NCBI GenBank assembly: GCA_009927445.1
Contig: RFMZ01000142.1
Location: 1-39,209, forward strand
DNA length: 39,209 nt
Origin: Betaproteobacteria bacterium
GTDB taxonomy: Bacteria; Pseudomonadota; Gammaproteobacteria; Burkholderiales; Burkholderiaceae
Direction of reading: 5' to 3'
The position numbers were made by a program, and so were the translations under genes. Shown here piece after piece: positions 1 to 7,737 of this stretch. Position 1 is the first letter of the stretch. Each line of letters opens with the position of its first letter. Under the pieces are notes generated by a model that did no database searches, was not told the DNA's origin, and saw nothing but the letters and a program-made list of their open reading frames with translations.

Positions 1-420
1 CAATCTGCCACATCTTAAAGAGGTCATTATTAACGACCAGTATATTGGGCTGAGTACCAATCAAAACAATTAGGGCGAAGTCATTAATCGGAATAAAATT
101 TAATTTTATAAAGTGCGGCACTCGTAACTAAAATACTATTATTCCCTAAGAGCCAAGTGTACCCATCTGACAAACTATGCGCAGACCGATTCTGTAGCCA
201 AATTCCCCCCAGTTCCAGGCTTATTATCTATAACAATCGCCTTGCCAAGGCCTTGGGACATTTTTTGCGCAATACCCCTAGCAATCACAACACTTGGCCC
301 ACCAACTTTAAAGCCAACTACAAAACGTATTGGTTTTGATGGTCAAATATCCGCCGCCTTAAGTAGTGCAGCTAATAAAACTAGAATAAAACTTGCCCAG
401 TTTATTAACTTTTTATACAT
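1..420 (-). pseudogene. Decayed Bug/TctC substrate-binding protein gene (5' part, runs off the window)
   Basis: Reading the minus strand from an ATG at 420 gives a short N-terminus with a hydrophobic signal-like segment (MYKKLINWASFILVLLAALL). It is followed by a TGA at codon 26 and then, in the same frame, the Bug signature PSKPIRFVVGFKVGGPS. Further on the Bug pattern continues (VIDNKPGTGGNLATESV) until a TAG. It then resumes in another frame with DGYTWLLGNNSILVTSAALY, and in a third frame with a segment resembling the family's IxDFAPI...ILVVN region. One stop and at least two frameshifts within about 140 codons make this a real pseudogene, not a sequencing slip. The 3' half lies outside the window. 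No intact gene overlaps it; short plus-strand reading frames here are shadows. Family assignment is firm, substrate unknown. Confidence 0.85.
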
Positions 421-451
421 TTTTTCCTAATTTATTAGCACTTAATTTGGA

Positions 452-796
452 TTAATTATTCAGTATCTGAATAGTCTTGTAATCAGGTCCTTTGGGGATG
501 GATTGTAAAAATTCATAAATAACTATTAAATCTTTTTTAGGCAGAATTTTTTCCGAATAAGGTGGCATTGCACCACTACTATAACGAACAAATCCATGGT
601 AAAAATCAATCGGTTTTGGGTCCGGACTAAGCTTAGGGCCAGCAATGCCGCCCTGACCTTCATATCCGTGACAGCCCCAACAACCATGTTGAATATATAA
701 AGCCTTTCCTTGTTCTGGTGAGGCTTTGCATGTTGTAAAAATAACAGAACTAAACACAAGACTGATAGTCAACCTACCTAAATATTTTTTAATCAT
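452..796 (-). CDS. Small periplasmic mono-haem cytochrome c (class I)
   Basis: A 114-residue protein with an N-terminal signal peptide (about residues 1-25, hydrophobic ISLVFSSVIF) and one haem c attachment motif CWGCH (Cys39, Cys42, His43). A probable distal methionine is Met77 in SGAMPPYS, typical of class I cytochromes c. It should be exported by Sec, receive haem in the periplasm and carry single electrons. The ATG is preceded by AGGAGAC. It begins 13 bases after the end of the upstream Tat-exported ThDP enzyme on the same strand, so the two are almost certainly one operon and the cytochrome is a plausible electron acceptor for that enzyme. That partnership is inference; the cytochrome fold is certain from the motif. 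Confidence 0.9.
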   Translation of the reverse strand: MIKKYLGRLTISLVFSSVIFTTCKASPEQGKALYIQHGCWGCHGYEGQGGIAGPKLSPDPKPIDFYHGFVRYSSGAMPPYSEKILPKKDLIVIYEFLQSIPKGPDYKTIQILNN

Positions 797-809
797 GTAA
801 GTCTCCTAA

Positions 810-2783
810 TTATCGGGGTTGTGTCCAAACATTTAGCAATGCTGGTTGTCCTGCTAGTACAACTTGGACGGCCTCCTTAATTGCTGGCGCTAGTTGCGCA
901 GGATCTTTAATTGGACCTTTAGCCCACCACCCCATCGATTGTGCTAACAAATGATATTGAATATCTGGATTTTCAATACTCGTACCAACAGGACCAGTAT
1001 CACCCCCAAGATTTACTACTCGATTACGGAAATTCGCTAAGCGCTGAACGTGCATAACCTCTTGATGATAGCCGCGATTATTATGCATGACTGCTAATAG
1101 GGGAATCTTATGTTTGGCTGCTGTCCACAAGACACCTGGCGCATACATTAAGTCGCCATCTGATTGAATACTCACGGAAAATCGACCAGCTGTCCGATTT
1201 GCTAATGCAGCCCCAACTGAGGCGGGAGCTCCATACCCAACTCCATAGCCTCCCGATCTTCCTAACCAGTGATAGTGTTTTTCCATTGGCCATAAACGAT
1301 TAGGCCAATTACTAACATTGCCTTCAGATGCAACTAACGACCAATCTAAATGCTTGATTTGAGCAAATACTTCCATAACCAAACGGGCTGTACTAATTGG
1401 ACTAGCATTCCACGCAACTGCAGCAGCAATACGTGTACTATTTTTATTGGCAAGGTAGGCTTTTTTGGTTTCTGCACCACGCTGGACTATGACGGCCTTG
1501 CGATCATTTGTTAAGGCAACTCTTACGGCCTCAATTAATGAGGGCAAGGTCGCCTGTGCATCCGCAGCCATACTTACATCAACTACCTGAAAACGTTGGA
1601 AATCTTGATAATTAGCCTTGGTATTTAAGTCAACTGAATTAATACTAATTAACTTTGTTGTGGATTGAACCCTAGTACTATTCGTTCCATGGCCATGATT
1701 AATTGCATTATCAGTAAAAGCATTTACAGTCGCCCAAAAGTCAGTTAACTCAAGACCTAAAATAACGTCAGCATTATTTACTACCGTTGGCCCAGCAGAT
1801 AGATAATTGGTTTTAGGAAAATTCATTCTACCGCCTTGATCAATCACCTTGGCTTGTAATAATTCTGCTAGTTGAACTAATAAATCGATGCCAGCAGGCG
1901 TTCTTGCCGCACGATCAGCCACAATCACTGGGTTTTGTGCATTCACTAAAAGTCTTGCAGCTTCTTGAACTGCTCCGGAGTCTCCTTGCGGTGGTGAAGT
2001 TGGTATATATCTCGGAATATAAGGTGCTTTATCCCCTTGCTCCTTCATCGGCTCTTGCTGTAATCCAGCGTCCAGAGATATAGCAACAGGGCCATAAGGT
2101 GGAGTCATCGCAATTTTGTAGGCGCGTACAAATGACTGTGAAAAATGTTGTAATGAAACTGGAGTATCGTCCCATTTCGTATAGTCTCGTACGATACCAT
2201 TGATGTCTTGCGCAGAGTGAACCGTTGGAACCCCTGGAGGCCGACTCGCCGCATCCATATCATTCCCACCAATGATCATCAAGGGAACGCGATCACACCA
2301 TGCGTTATATACCGCCATTGAGGCATGCTGTAAACCAACAGTGCCGTGACATAGCGTTAATAGTGGTTTACCACTAGCCTTAAAGTACCCATGCGCCATG
2401 GCAACTGCCGACTCTTCATGCATGCAATTGATGTACTCTGGCATCTTATTGTTGCCATAATCGATAAGTGATTCGTGCAACGCACGAAAGCTAGAGGCGC
2501 AATTGGTCGGTAAATATTCAATCCCTAGTGACTTAATTACATCCACCATAAAATCTGATCCTGGCTTTCCAGGGACCCGGGCTATCTCTGAAGGGGGGAG
2601 AGTTTCAGCGTTAACACGTTGGCCATTTGGGGGAAGAGCACTAGAAAGTTTGTTAATGGGTTCTGCAGCACCTGCCGATTGCGTCGTTACAGCAGCAATG
2701 GCGCTCGTAGTAATCACACTTGTCAAAAAGCTTCTTCGGCCAAGAACTGGCTCTATTTCATCTTGATTTTTTTTATCGGTCAT
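810..2783 (-). CDS. Tat-exported thiamine-diphosphate-dependent enzyme (acetolactate synthase / 2-oxoacid decarboxylase superfamily)
   Basis: A 657-residue protein. I start it at the ATG at 2783, preceded by AAGGAG six bases upstream; a TTG 60 bases further upstream is in frame but has no comparable site. Residues 16-40 form a twin-arginine signal (GRRSFLTS, hydrophobic stretch, then AGAA before EP), so export of a folded, cofactor-loaded protein is expected. The mature part has the three ThDP domains: an N-terminal Pyr domain with the catalytic Glu123 in MHEESAVAMAHGY, a central domain (about 270-400), and a PP domain with the metal/ThDP motif SDGD (541-544) running to Asn568-Asn569. The family decarboxylates or ligates 2-oxoacids; the substrate here is not recognisable. 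It is co-transcribed with a cytochrome c and divergent from an aminotransferase that makes 2-oxoacids. A ThDP enzyme with a Tat signal is unusual. Confidence 0.85.
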   Translation of the reverse strand: MTDKKNQDEIEPVLGRRSFLTSVITTSAIAAVTTQSAGAAEPINKLSSALPPNGQRVNAETLPPSEIARVPGKPGSDFMVDVIKSLGIEYLPTNCASSFRALHESLIDYGNNKMPEYINCMHEESAVAMAHGYFKASGKPLLTLCHGTVGLQHASMAVYNAWCDRVPLMIIGGNDMDAASRPPGVPTVHSAQDINGIVRDYTKWDDTPVSLQHFSQSFVRAYKIAMTPPYGPVAISLDAGLQQEPMKEQGDKAPYIPRYIPTSPPQGDSGAVQEAARLLVNAQNPVIVADRAARTPAGIDLLVQLAELLQAKVIDQGGRMNFPKTNYLSAGPTVVNNADVILGLELTDFWATVNAFTDNAINHGHGTNSTRVQSTTKLISINSVDLNTKANYQDFQRFQVVDVSMAADAQATLPSLIEAVRVALTNDRKAVIVQRGAETKKAYLANKNSTRIAAAVAWNASPISTARLVMEVFAQIKHLDWSLVASEGNVSNWPNRLWPMEKHYHWLGRSGGYGVGYGAPASVGAALANRTAGRFSVSIQSDGDLMYAPGVLWTAAKHKIPLLAVMHNNRGYHQEVMHVQRLANFRNRVVNLGGDTGPVGTSIENPDIQYHLLAQSMGWWAKGPIKDPAQLAPAIKEAVQVVLAGQPALLNVWTQPR

Positions 2784-2789
2784 CGCCGT

Positions 2790-2795
2790 CTCCTT
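2790..2795 (-). promoter_or_regulatory. Ribosome binding site that fixes the start of the Tat-exported ThDP enzyme
   Basis: The minus strand reads AAGGAG, then six bases, then ATG at 2783. This strong Shine-Dalgarno site favours the start that places the RRSFLTS motif at residues 16-20, the usual distance for a Tat signal, over the upstream in-frame TTG at 2843. Confidence 0.8.
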
Positions 2796-2951
2796 ATAGT
2801 TTTTATATCCTATCATGAATAAAACATGACGCAAGTATTTCAAACCGAATCATCCTATAGAAATATAATAGGTAGCAACCTTTACAATTCGAATAAAGTC
2901 TGTATTAGTTTGAGTCCAAATATTTAAAGAAAATTATCTGGGAAGTAATAT

Positions 2952-4145
2952 ATGTCACAAGTTCATTTTCAATCAAAATTTCCGCAAGTTGGAACAACGA
3001 TTTTTACCGTAATGTCTGCTTTAGCAAAAGAACATCAAGCTATTAATTTGGGCCAAGGATTTCCAGACTTTTCATGCGACCCTAAATTGCTAGAGGCTGT
3101 AGAAAATGCCATGCGAAACGACCATAATCAGTACCCTCCCATGACTGGTATCCCAGAATTAAGGCAGAAAATATCTCAAAAAATTGAGCAGCTTTATGGC
3201 GCTCATTACGATCCAGACACTGAAATTACCGTCACGGCAGGGGCTACTCAAGCGATCTTAACTGCAGTTTTGGCAGTAGTTAGGCCAAATGAGGAAGTGG
3301 TCGTCATAGAGCCAGTTTATGACTCATATATTCCTGCAATCGATTTAGCGGGAGGAAAATTAATATCCGTCAAGATGTTCCCTCAAAAAAATACCGAAGG
3401 CTTAGTAGAAAAGTACGTGCTTCCTTGGGATGATCTGGCCAAGGCTATCAACTCGAATACCCGGTTAGTGATGATTAACTCTCCCCACAACCCAACAGGC
3501 ATGGTTTGGCAATCTGAGGATTTAAATCGCTTAGCAGAATTGGTTAGGCCAACTAATGCATTAATTTGTAGCGACGAAGTCTATGAGCACATGGTTTACG
3601 ATAATCAACACCATCAAAGTGTTTCACGCCACCCTGAATTAAAAGAAAGAAGCTTCGTCATTTCTAGTTTTGGAAAAACTTTTCACGTTACTGGCTGGAA
3701 GGTCGGGTATGTGAGTGCTCCCGAATATCTAATGACAGAATTTAGAAAAGTTCATCAATTTAATGTTTTTACTGTAAATACCCCTATGCAATACGGAATA
3801 TCAAGCTACTTAGATTACCCAACTGCTTATACCGAATTACCAACCTTCTACCAAAAAAAACGAGACTTTTTTGCATCTGAGTTATTACATACGCAATTTA
3901 AGTTACTTCCCTCACAAGGGACTTATTTTCAATGTGCGGATTATTCACAGTTAAAAATTCCCGAAGCGCAATTGGACGAGGCAACATTCTGCCAATGGCT
4001 AACCTCCGAAATCCAAGTTGCGGCAATACCCGTATCTGCTTTTTATAGCAAACCGGTCAATTCTCATGTAATTCGATTTTGTTACGCAAAACAAGAAGCT
4101 ACTTTACAACTCGCACTCGAAAGATTGCAGAAAATTGCAAGTTAA
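2952..4145 (+). CDS. ybdL: PLP-dependent methionine aminotransferase, YbdL type
   Basis: A 397-residue fold-type I aminotransferase. The N-terminus (SKFPQVGTTIFTVMSALA, then INLGQGFPDF and NQYPPMTGIPELR) closely follows E. coli YbdL, a methionine-preferring aminotransferase. Visible active-site features are NSPHNPTG (177-184), the PLP-ring Asp208 with Tyr211 in SDEVYE, the Schiff-base Lys242 in SSFGKTFHVTGWK, and a C-terminal substrate-carboxylate Arg in VIRFCYAK. The length is normal. The ATG is preceded by GGAAG. It is expected to be cytosolic, converting methionine and some aromatic amino acids to 2-oxoacids. It stands alone, divergent from the ThDP-enzyme/cytochrome operon and convergent with an acyl-CoA ligase 30 bases downstream. 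Kynurenine aminotransferase-like activity is the main alternative. Confidence 0.85.
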   Translation: MSQVHFQSKFPQVGTTIFTVMSALAKEHQAINLGQGFPDFSCDPKLLEAVENAMRNDHNQYPPMTGIPELRQKISQKIEQLYGAHYDPDTEITVTAGATQAILTAVLAVVRPNEEVVVIEPVYDSYIPAIDLAGGKLISVKMFPQKNTEGLVEKYVLPWDDLAKAINSNTRLVMINSPHNPTGMVWQSEDLNRLAELVRPTNALICSDEVYEHMVYDNQHHQSVSRHPELKERSFVISSFGKTFHVTGWKVGYVSAPEYLMTEFRKVHQFNVFTVNTPMQYGISSYLDYPTAYTELPTFYQKKRDFFASELLHTQFKLLPSQGTYFQCADYSQLKIPEAQLDEATFCQWLTSEIQVAAIPVSAFYSKPVNSHVIRFCYAKQEATLQLALERLQKIAS

Positions 4146-4175
4146 ATTCCCTACTATTTATCTAGTCTTTGTTAA

Positions 4176-5834
4176 TTAAAATTGAAAGTCTTTCAATAAA
4201 TCCCTTAACTTCAACTTAAATATTTTTCCAGTCGCAGTTAGTGGCATTTCCTCGATAAAAATAATCTCGTCTGGTACGCACCATTTAGCCATTTTTCCTT
4301 GAAAAAGTTGCCATATCTCTTCTTTGAGTAATTGCTCACTACGAATGTAGTTTGGTTTTTTGACAGCAACGAGTAAAGGTCTTTCCTGCCATTTGGGATG
4401 GGCAATCGCAATGCACGCCACTGCCAATAAATCAGGATGAGCGCTAGCAATATTTTCGATATCAATTGATGAGATCCATTCTCCACCTGATTTAATAACA
4501 TCTTTAGTTCTGTCAGTAATCTGCATATTACCCGCAGCATCAATCGTGGCCACATCACCCGTGGGAAACCAACCATCTATCAAAGGCGACTCTTCAACTC
4601 GAAAATAGTTATTAATCACGCAAGAACCCTTAACCATTAAATTACCAAAAGTAACTCCGTCTTGAACTAGTTCTAGACCATCTTCGTTAACAATCTTCAT
4701 TTCGATACCAAATAATGCCCGTCCTTGCTTCTGTAAAATTCTATTCTGTTCAGAAATTGGTTTTTTTAAATCAGCTCCAGTTAAGGTCGCAAATGTCCCA
4801 AGAGGAGACAACTCTGTCATTCCCCAGGCATGGATAACTCGCACACCTAAATGATTGAGGCTATCCATCATCTTCGGTGGACATGCTGACCCGCCAACAA
4901 CTGCTTTTTTGAAATGAGTAAACGATTGATCATTTTCGCTCATGTGTAATAGCAAGTTTGACCAAACAGTTGGCACACCCAAAGACATCGTTACCTCTTC
5001 TGACTGAATCAATTCAAAAAGAGATGGGGCGTCTAATTGAGGCCCGGGAAGAACTAGCTTTGCACCGACCATCGGGCTACTGTATGGAATTCCCCAGGCG
5101 TTGACATGAAACATTGGAACTACTGGCATTATCGTGTCAGACGCAGACATATCAAAGGAGTCTGGTAGCGCACTCACATAGGCATGAAGCCGAGTTGAGC
5201 GGTGACTAAATAATGCTCCTTTGGGGTTTCCAGTAGTGCCTGATGTGTAACATAGCGCTGCAGCTAAATTTTCATCAAATACTGGCCATGTAATATCTCC
5301 AGACTCTTTACTAAGTAGCGTTTCGTAAGATAAGAGATTAGGAATTTTGCTAATCGGAATCAAATCCTCATCGACCATACAGACCCAATACTGAACACTA
5401 GGACATACAGCTTGTAATTTTTCGACTAATGCCAAAAAACTCAAGTCAAAGAAAATTACCTGATCCTGCGCGTGATTAATAATGAATACTATTTGATCTT
5501 CAAATAGTCTCGGATTAATCGTATGACAAATTAATCCACTGCCAGATATCCCATAATATAACTCGAGATGACGATATCCATTCCAAGCCAGCGTACCAAT
5601 CCGATCACTTAGTTGCAGGCCTAGTCTAGCAAGCACCTGAGAGACTTTTCGCGCTCTGAACTCACACTCTGCATAGGTGTAACGATGAATATCTCCTTCA
5701 ACTCTTCTAGAAACAATCTCGGTAGTGGCGAATTGACTACTTGCATGTTTTATTAAATCAGAAATCATCAGTGGTCGAAGCATCATTTGACCACTTAAAC
5801 CATACCCCCCACCTAAACTGATGTTTTTTTCCAT
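4176..5834 (-). CDS. Acyl-CoA ligase of the DmdB/AlkK (medium-chain fatty acid or 3-methylthiopropionate) type
   Basis: A 552-residue ANL-superfamily enzyme that activates a carboxylic acid with ATP and CoA. The AMP-binding P-loop is [11 protein letters not shown] (196-206). [10 protein letters not shown], the adenine-site [22 protein letters not shown] with the hinge region after it, and the C-terminal catalytic lysine in LTATGKIFK are all present. The stretch [20 protein letters not shown] with HTINPRLF and IINHAQDQ matches the branch containing AlkK and DmdB (3-methylthiopropionyl-CoA ligase) rather than acetyl-CoA synthetases. The ATG has AGGA seven bases upstream. It is monocistronic and convergent with the methionine aminotransferase gene. 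A role in methylthiopropionate activation would fit that neighbour, but medium- or long-chain fatty acids are equally possible from sequence alone. Confidence 0.85.
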   Translation of the reverse strand: MEKNISLGGGYGLSGQMMLRPLMISDLIKHASSQFATTEIVSRRVEGDIHRYTYAECEFRARKVSQVLARLGLQLSDRIGTLAWNGYRHLELYYGISGSGLICHTINPRLFEDQIVFIINHAQDQVIFFDLSFLALVEKLQAVCPSVQYWVCMVDEDLIPISKIPNLLSYETLLSKESGDITWPVFDENLAAALCYTSGTTGNPKGALFSHRSTRLHAYVSALPDSFDMSASDTIMPVVPMFHVNAWGIPYSSPMVGAKLVLPGPQLDAPSLFELIQSEEVTMSLGVPTVWSNLLLHMSENDQSFTHFKKAVVGGSACPPKMMDSLNHLGVRVIHAWGMTELSPLGTFATLTGADLKKPISEQNRILQKQGRALFGIEMKIVNEDGLELVQDGVTFGNLMVKGSCVINNYFRVEESPLIDGWFPTGDVATIDAAGNMQITDRTKDVIKSGGEWISSIDIENIASAHPDLLAVACIAIAHPKWQERPLLVAVKKPNYIRSEQLLKEEIWQLFQGKMAKWCVPDEIIFIEEMPLTATGKIFKLKLRDLLKDFQF

Positions 5835-6324
5835 GATTTTTCCTAAACTTTTTTATCATACTTGAAACTCGTCACTAATAATGAACGATTTACGCGAGCC
5901 ACGCCCATACGCAAGGAAAGGCTTCAATCTTAGTGTGATTTTTTATCAGTAGTTACTTTCAATCCAACTTACCCTTTATAAGTGTAAGGGTCGAATAGAT
6001 GACATCCAAAAGATATCAAACCAATTAAATTCACCTATATCAATAAATTTCACATTATGGAATAGGCTATCTCCTGGAGAAATCACCACCCTATTTCATT
6101 CAAAAAAAATGGTGTTTTGATTGATTTTGATCTGCTACGCTTATCTAAAAATTACAGCTATTTTTATAGCTATTTTTTGAATTTACCTATATTTTAAAGC
6201 GTTTAACGTAACAAAACCAGTCTATATTTTTTCGAATAATTATTCTAGACAGATCTAATTACTAAAAGATAAACTAAACCTATAGTTTTTAGTACTAAAC
6301 AGTATTAAAAACCTTTTGTTCCCC

Positions 6325-6344
6325 ATTAGGGAATATGCCCTAAT
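6325..6344. promoter_or_regulatory. Perfect 7-bp inverted repeat, possible operator or terminator
   Basis: ATTAGGG, six bases (AATATG), CCCTAAT, then TTTT. As RNA it would form a short stem followed by a U run, so a weak terminator is possible. As DNA it is a dyad of operator size about 360 bp upstream of the operon at 6704. The half-site TTAGGG recurs in the 18-bp palindrome upstream of oxalyl-CoA decarboxylase (29387-29404) with different spacing. Confidence 0.4.
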
Positions 6345-6508
6345 TTTTACGAACATAATTCGTGAAAATTTGCGAATGGATCAACCGCCATTCCTTTCAA
6401 TTTTCAACTCTCTAGAGAAGTTTTTTGTTCTTTAGAGTTTGCATAAATACTCAGCCTTCTAAATAGTACATCTTTAGATTTACTGAGCAAAACTTATAGG
6501 GAATTTGT

Positions 6509-6667
6509 ATGTCAATCAATGAAAGTCTTCTACATATTCTATGTATGCACAAGATTGAGTATCCATCTTGGATACGATTCAAATTGGTACAAAGAGGTAG
6601 GTCTAGTTTTCAAAGAATTGACTATTTTTTGAGTAATAAGACCGATCTTGATCAACAACGAAATTAA
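6509..6667 (+). CDS. Possible small hypothetical protein (52 residues)
   Basis: An ATG at 6509 with a weak AGGGAA seven to eight bases upstream opens 52 codons ending in TAA at 6667, 36 bases before the next gene. The product is basic with no transmembrane segment or motif I recognise. It could be a leader peptide, the end of a decayed gene or chance. I keep it only because the surrounding 870 bp is otherwise empty. Confidence 0.2.
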   Translation: MSINESLLHILCMHKIEYPSWIRFKLVQRGRSSFQRIDYFLSNKTDLDQQRN

Positions 6668-6703
6668 TGAACAACTGTATTACAGAAATTTACTAGGATA
6701 TTC

Positions 6704-7711
6704 ATGAGAATTTGCGTTATTGGTGCTGGAGCAATTGGCGGCTTGTTAGCAATTAAACTTGCTCAAGCAGGACATATTGTTAGCGTTGTTGCACGTGGTG
6801 CTAATTTACTTGCTATTCAGAATAAAGGCTTCAAGCTGATAGCTGAAGATGGGACTGAATCAATCACACATTTAAAAGCTACTGACATCATTCGTGATCT
6901 TGGCCCTCAAGATTTAGTAATCTTAGGTATGAAAGCCCATCAGTTAGCTGCCGTTGTTCATGATATCGCTAGTCTTTATCATGAAAATACCATGGTACTT
7001 ACTGCTCAAAATGGTATCCCATGGTGGTACTTTTATAAGCATGGTGGTCAATATGATGGTAAATGCTTGGAAAGTGTTGACCCTGGAGGGGAAATTGCTA
7101 AAAATCTGCCAATTGATCGAGTTGTAGGGACTGTTGTCTACCCTGCAGCAGAAATCGTTGCCCCAGGAGTTATTCAGCATATCGAGGGTAATCGCTTTTC
7201 AGTTGCAGAAATCAATAATAGTGTGACCCCTAGAGTTCAACTCTTGTCTCAGACTCTCAAAGAGGCTGGTTTTAAAGCCCCTATTATTTCTGATATCCGA
7301 TCAGAAATTTGGACGAAGCTTTGGGGAAATTTAAGCCTCAACCCAATCAGCGCACTAACCCACGCCACACTAGTCGATATTTGCCAATTTCCGCAAACTA
7401 GAGATTTGCTAGTAAAAATGATGACCGAGGCACAAGAGGTAGCCCATCTGCTAGGTATTCAGTTCAAAGTCTCTCTCGAAAAGAGGGTTCAAGGTGCTGA
7501 AAATGTTGGTAAGCATAAAACTTCCATGCTGCAAGATATTGAAGCGGGTCGTCCAATAGAAAAAAACGCCCTAGTTGGCTCAATTATCGAATTAGGAAAG
7601 ATTGTTGGCATCCCTACTCCACACATTACGACAGTTTATGCCTGTATTAGCTTACTAGCTAAAACTCTTCAAGATCATTCGGGAAGTTTGAAGATTCAAA
7701 CTTCCGTATAA
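6704..7711 (+). CDS. Ketopantoate reductase family (ApbA/PanE-like) oxidoreductase
   Basis: A 335-residue NADP-dependent reductase. The N-terminal Rossmann motif is ICVIGAGAIGGLLA (GxGxxG, about residues 7-12). The C-terminal helical domain has the family's catalytic lysine region IWTKLWGNLSLNPISALT and the substrate-binding HKTSMLQDIEAGRPIE. The length is slightly above the usual 290-310. It lies 26 bases upstream of the oxalate-CoA ligase gene on the same strand, so the two form an operon. That context makes a role in pantothenate synthesis uncertain: many catabolic operons carry PanE-family enzymes that reduce other 2-oxoacids. I therefore do not assign panE. The start ATG at 6704 gives the canonical Rossmann strand at residue 2. 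Confidence 0.8.
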   Translation: MRICVIGAGAIGGLLAIKLAQAGHIVSVVARGANLLAIQNKGFKLIAEDGTESITHLKATDIIRDLGPQDLVILGMKAHQLAAVVHDIASLYHENTMVLTAQNGIPWWYFYKHGGQYDGKCLESVDPGGEIAKNLPIDRVVGTVVYPAAEIVAPGVIQHIEGNRFSVAEINNSVTPRVQLLSQTLKEAGFKAPIISDIRSEIWTKLWGNLSLNPISALTHATLVDICQFPQTRDLLVKMMTEAQEVAHLLGIQFKVSLEKRVQGAENVGKHKTSMLQDIEAGRPIEKNALVGSIIELGKIVGIPTPHITTVYACISLLAKTLQDHSGSLKIQTSV

Positions 7712-7737
7712 AAATTTAACTTTGATAAGGACTTAAT

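Larger units (their letters stand above)
5835..6703. other. 870-bp AT-rich region without a convincing gene; several inverted repeats
   Basis: I find no recognisable protein similarity in any frame. The right half contains several short inverted repeats: ATTAGGG/CCCTAAT at 6325-6344, ACGAA/TTCGT at 6349-6363 and GAATGG/CCATTC at 6374-6393. A bulged AACT/AGTT hairpin followed by T6 lies around 6405-6426. In the left half ACCCTT (5971-5976) faces AAGGGT (5986-5991). The spacing suggests a control region for the downstream ketopantoate-reductase-like and oxalate-CoA ligase operon, or remains of a lost gene. A 52-codon reading frame inside it is listed separately. Confidence 0.5.

Noticed and set aside
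157..430. Two overlapping plus-strand reading frames of about 60 codons at the left end
   Set aside because: They are antisense to the decayed Bug gene and have no recognisable protein features.
2784..2843. Longer N-terminus for the ThDP enzyme starting at TTG 2843
   Set aside because: It has no ribosome site and would push the Tat motif 20 residues inward; the ATG at 2783 has a strong site.
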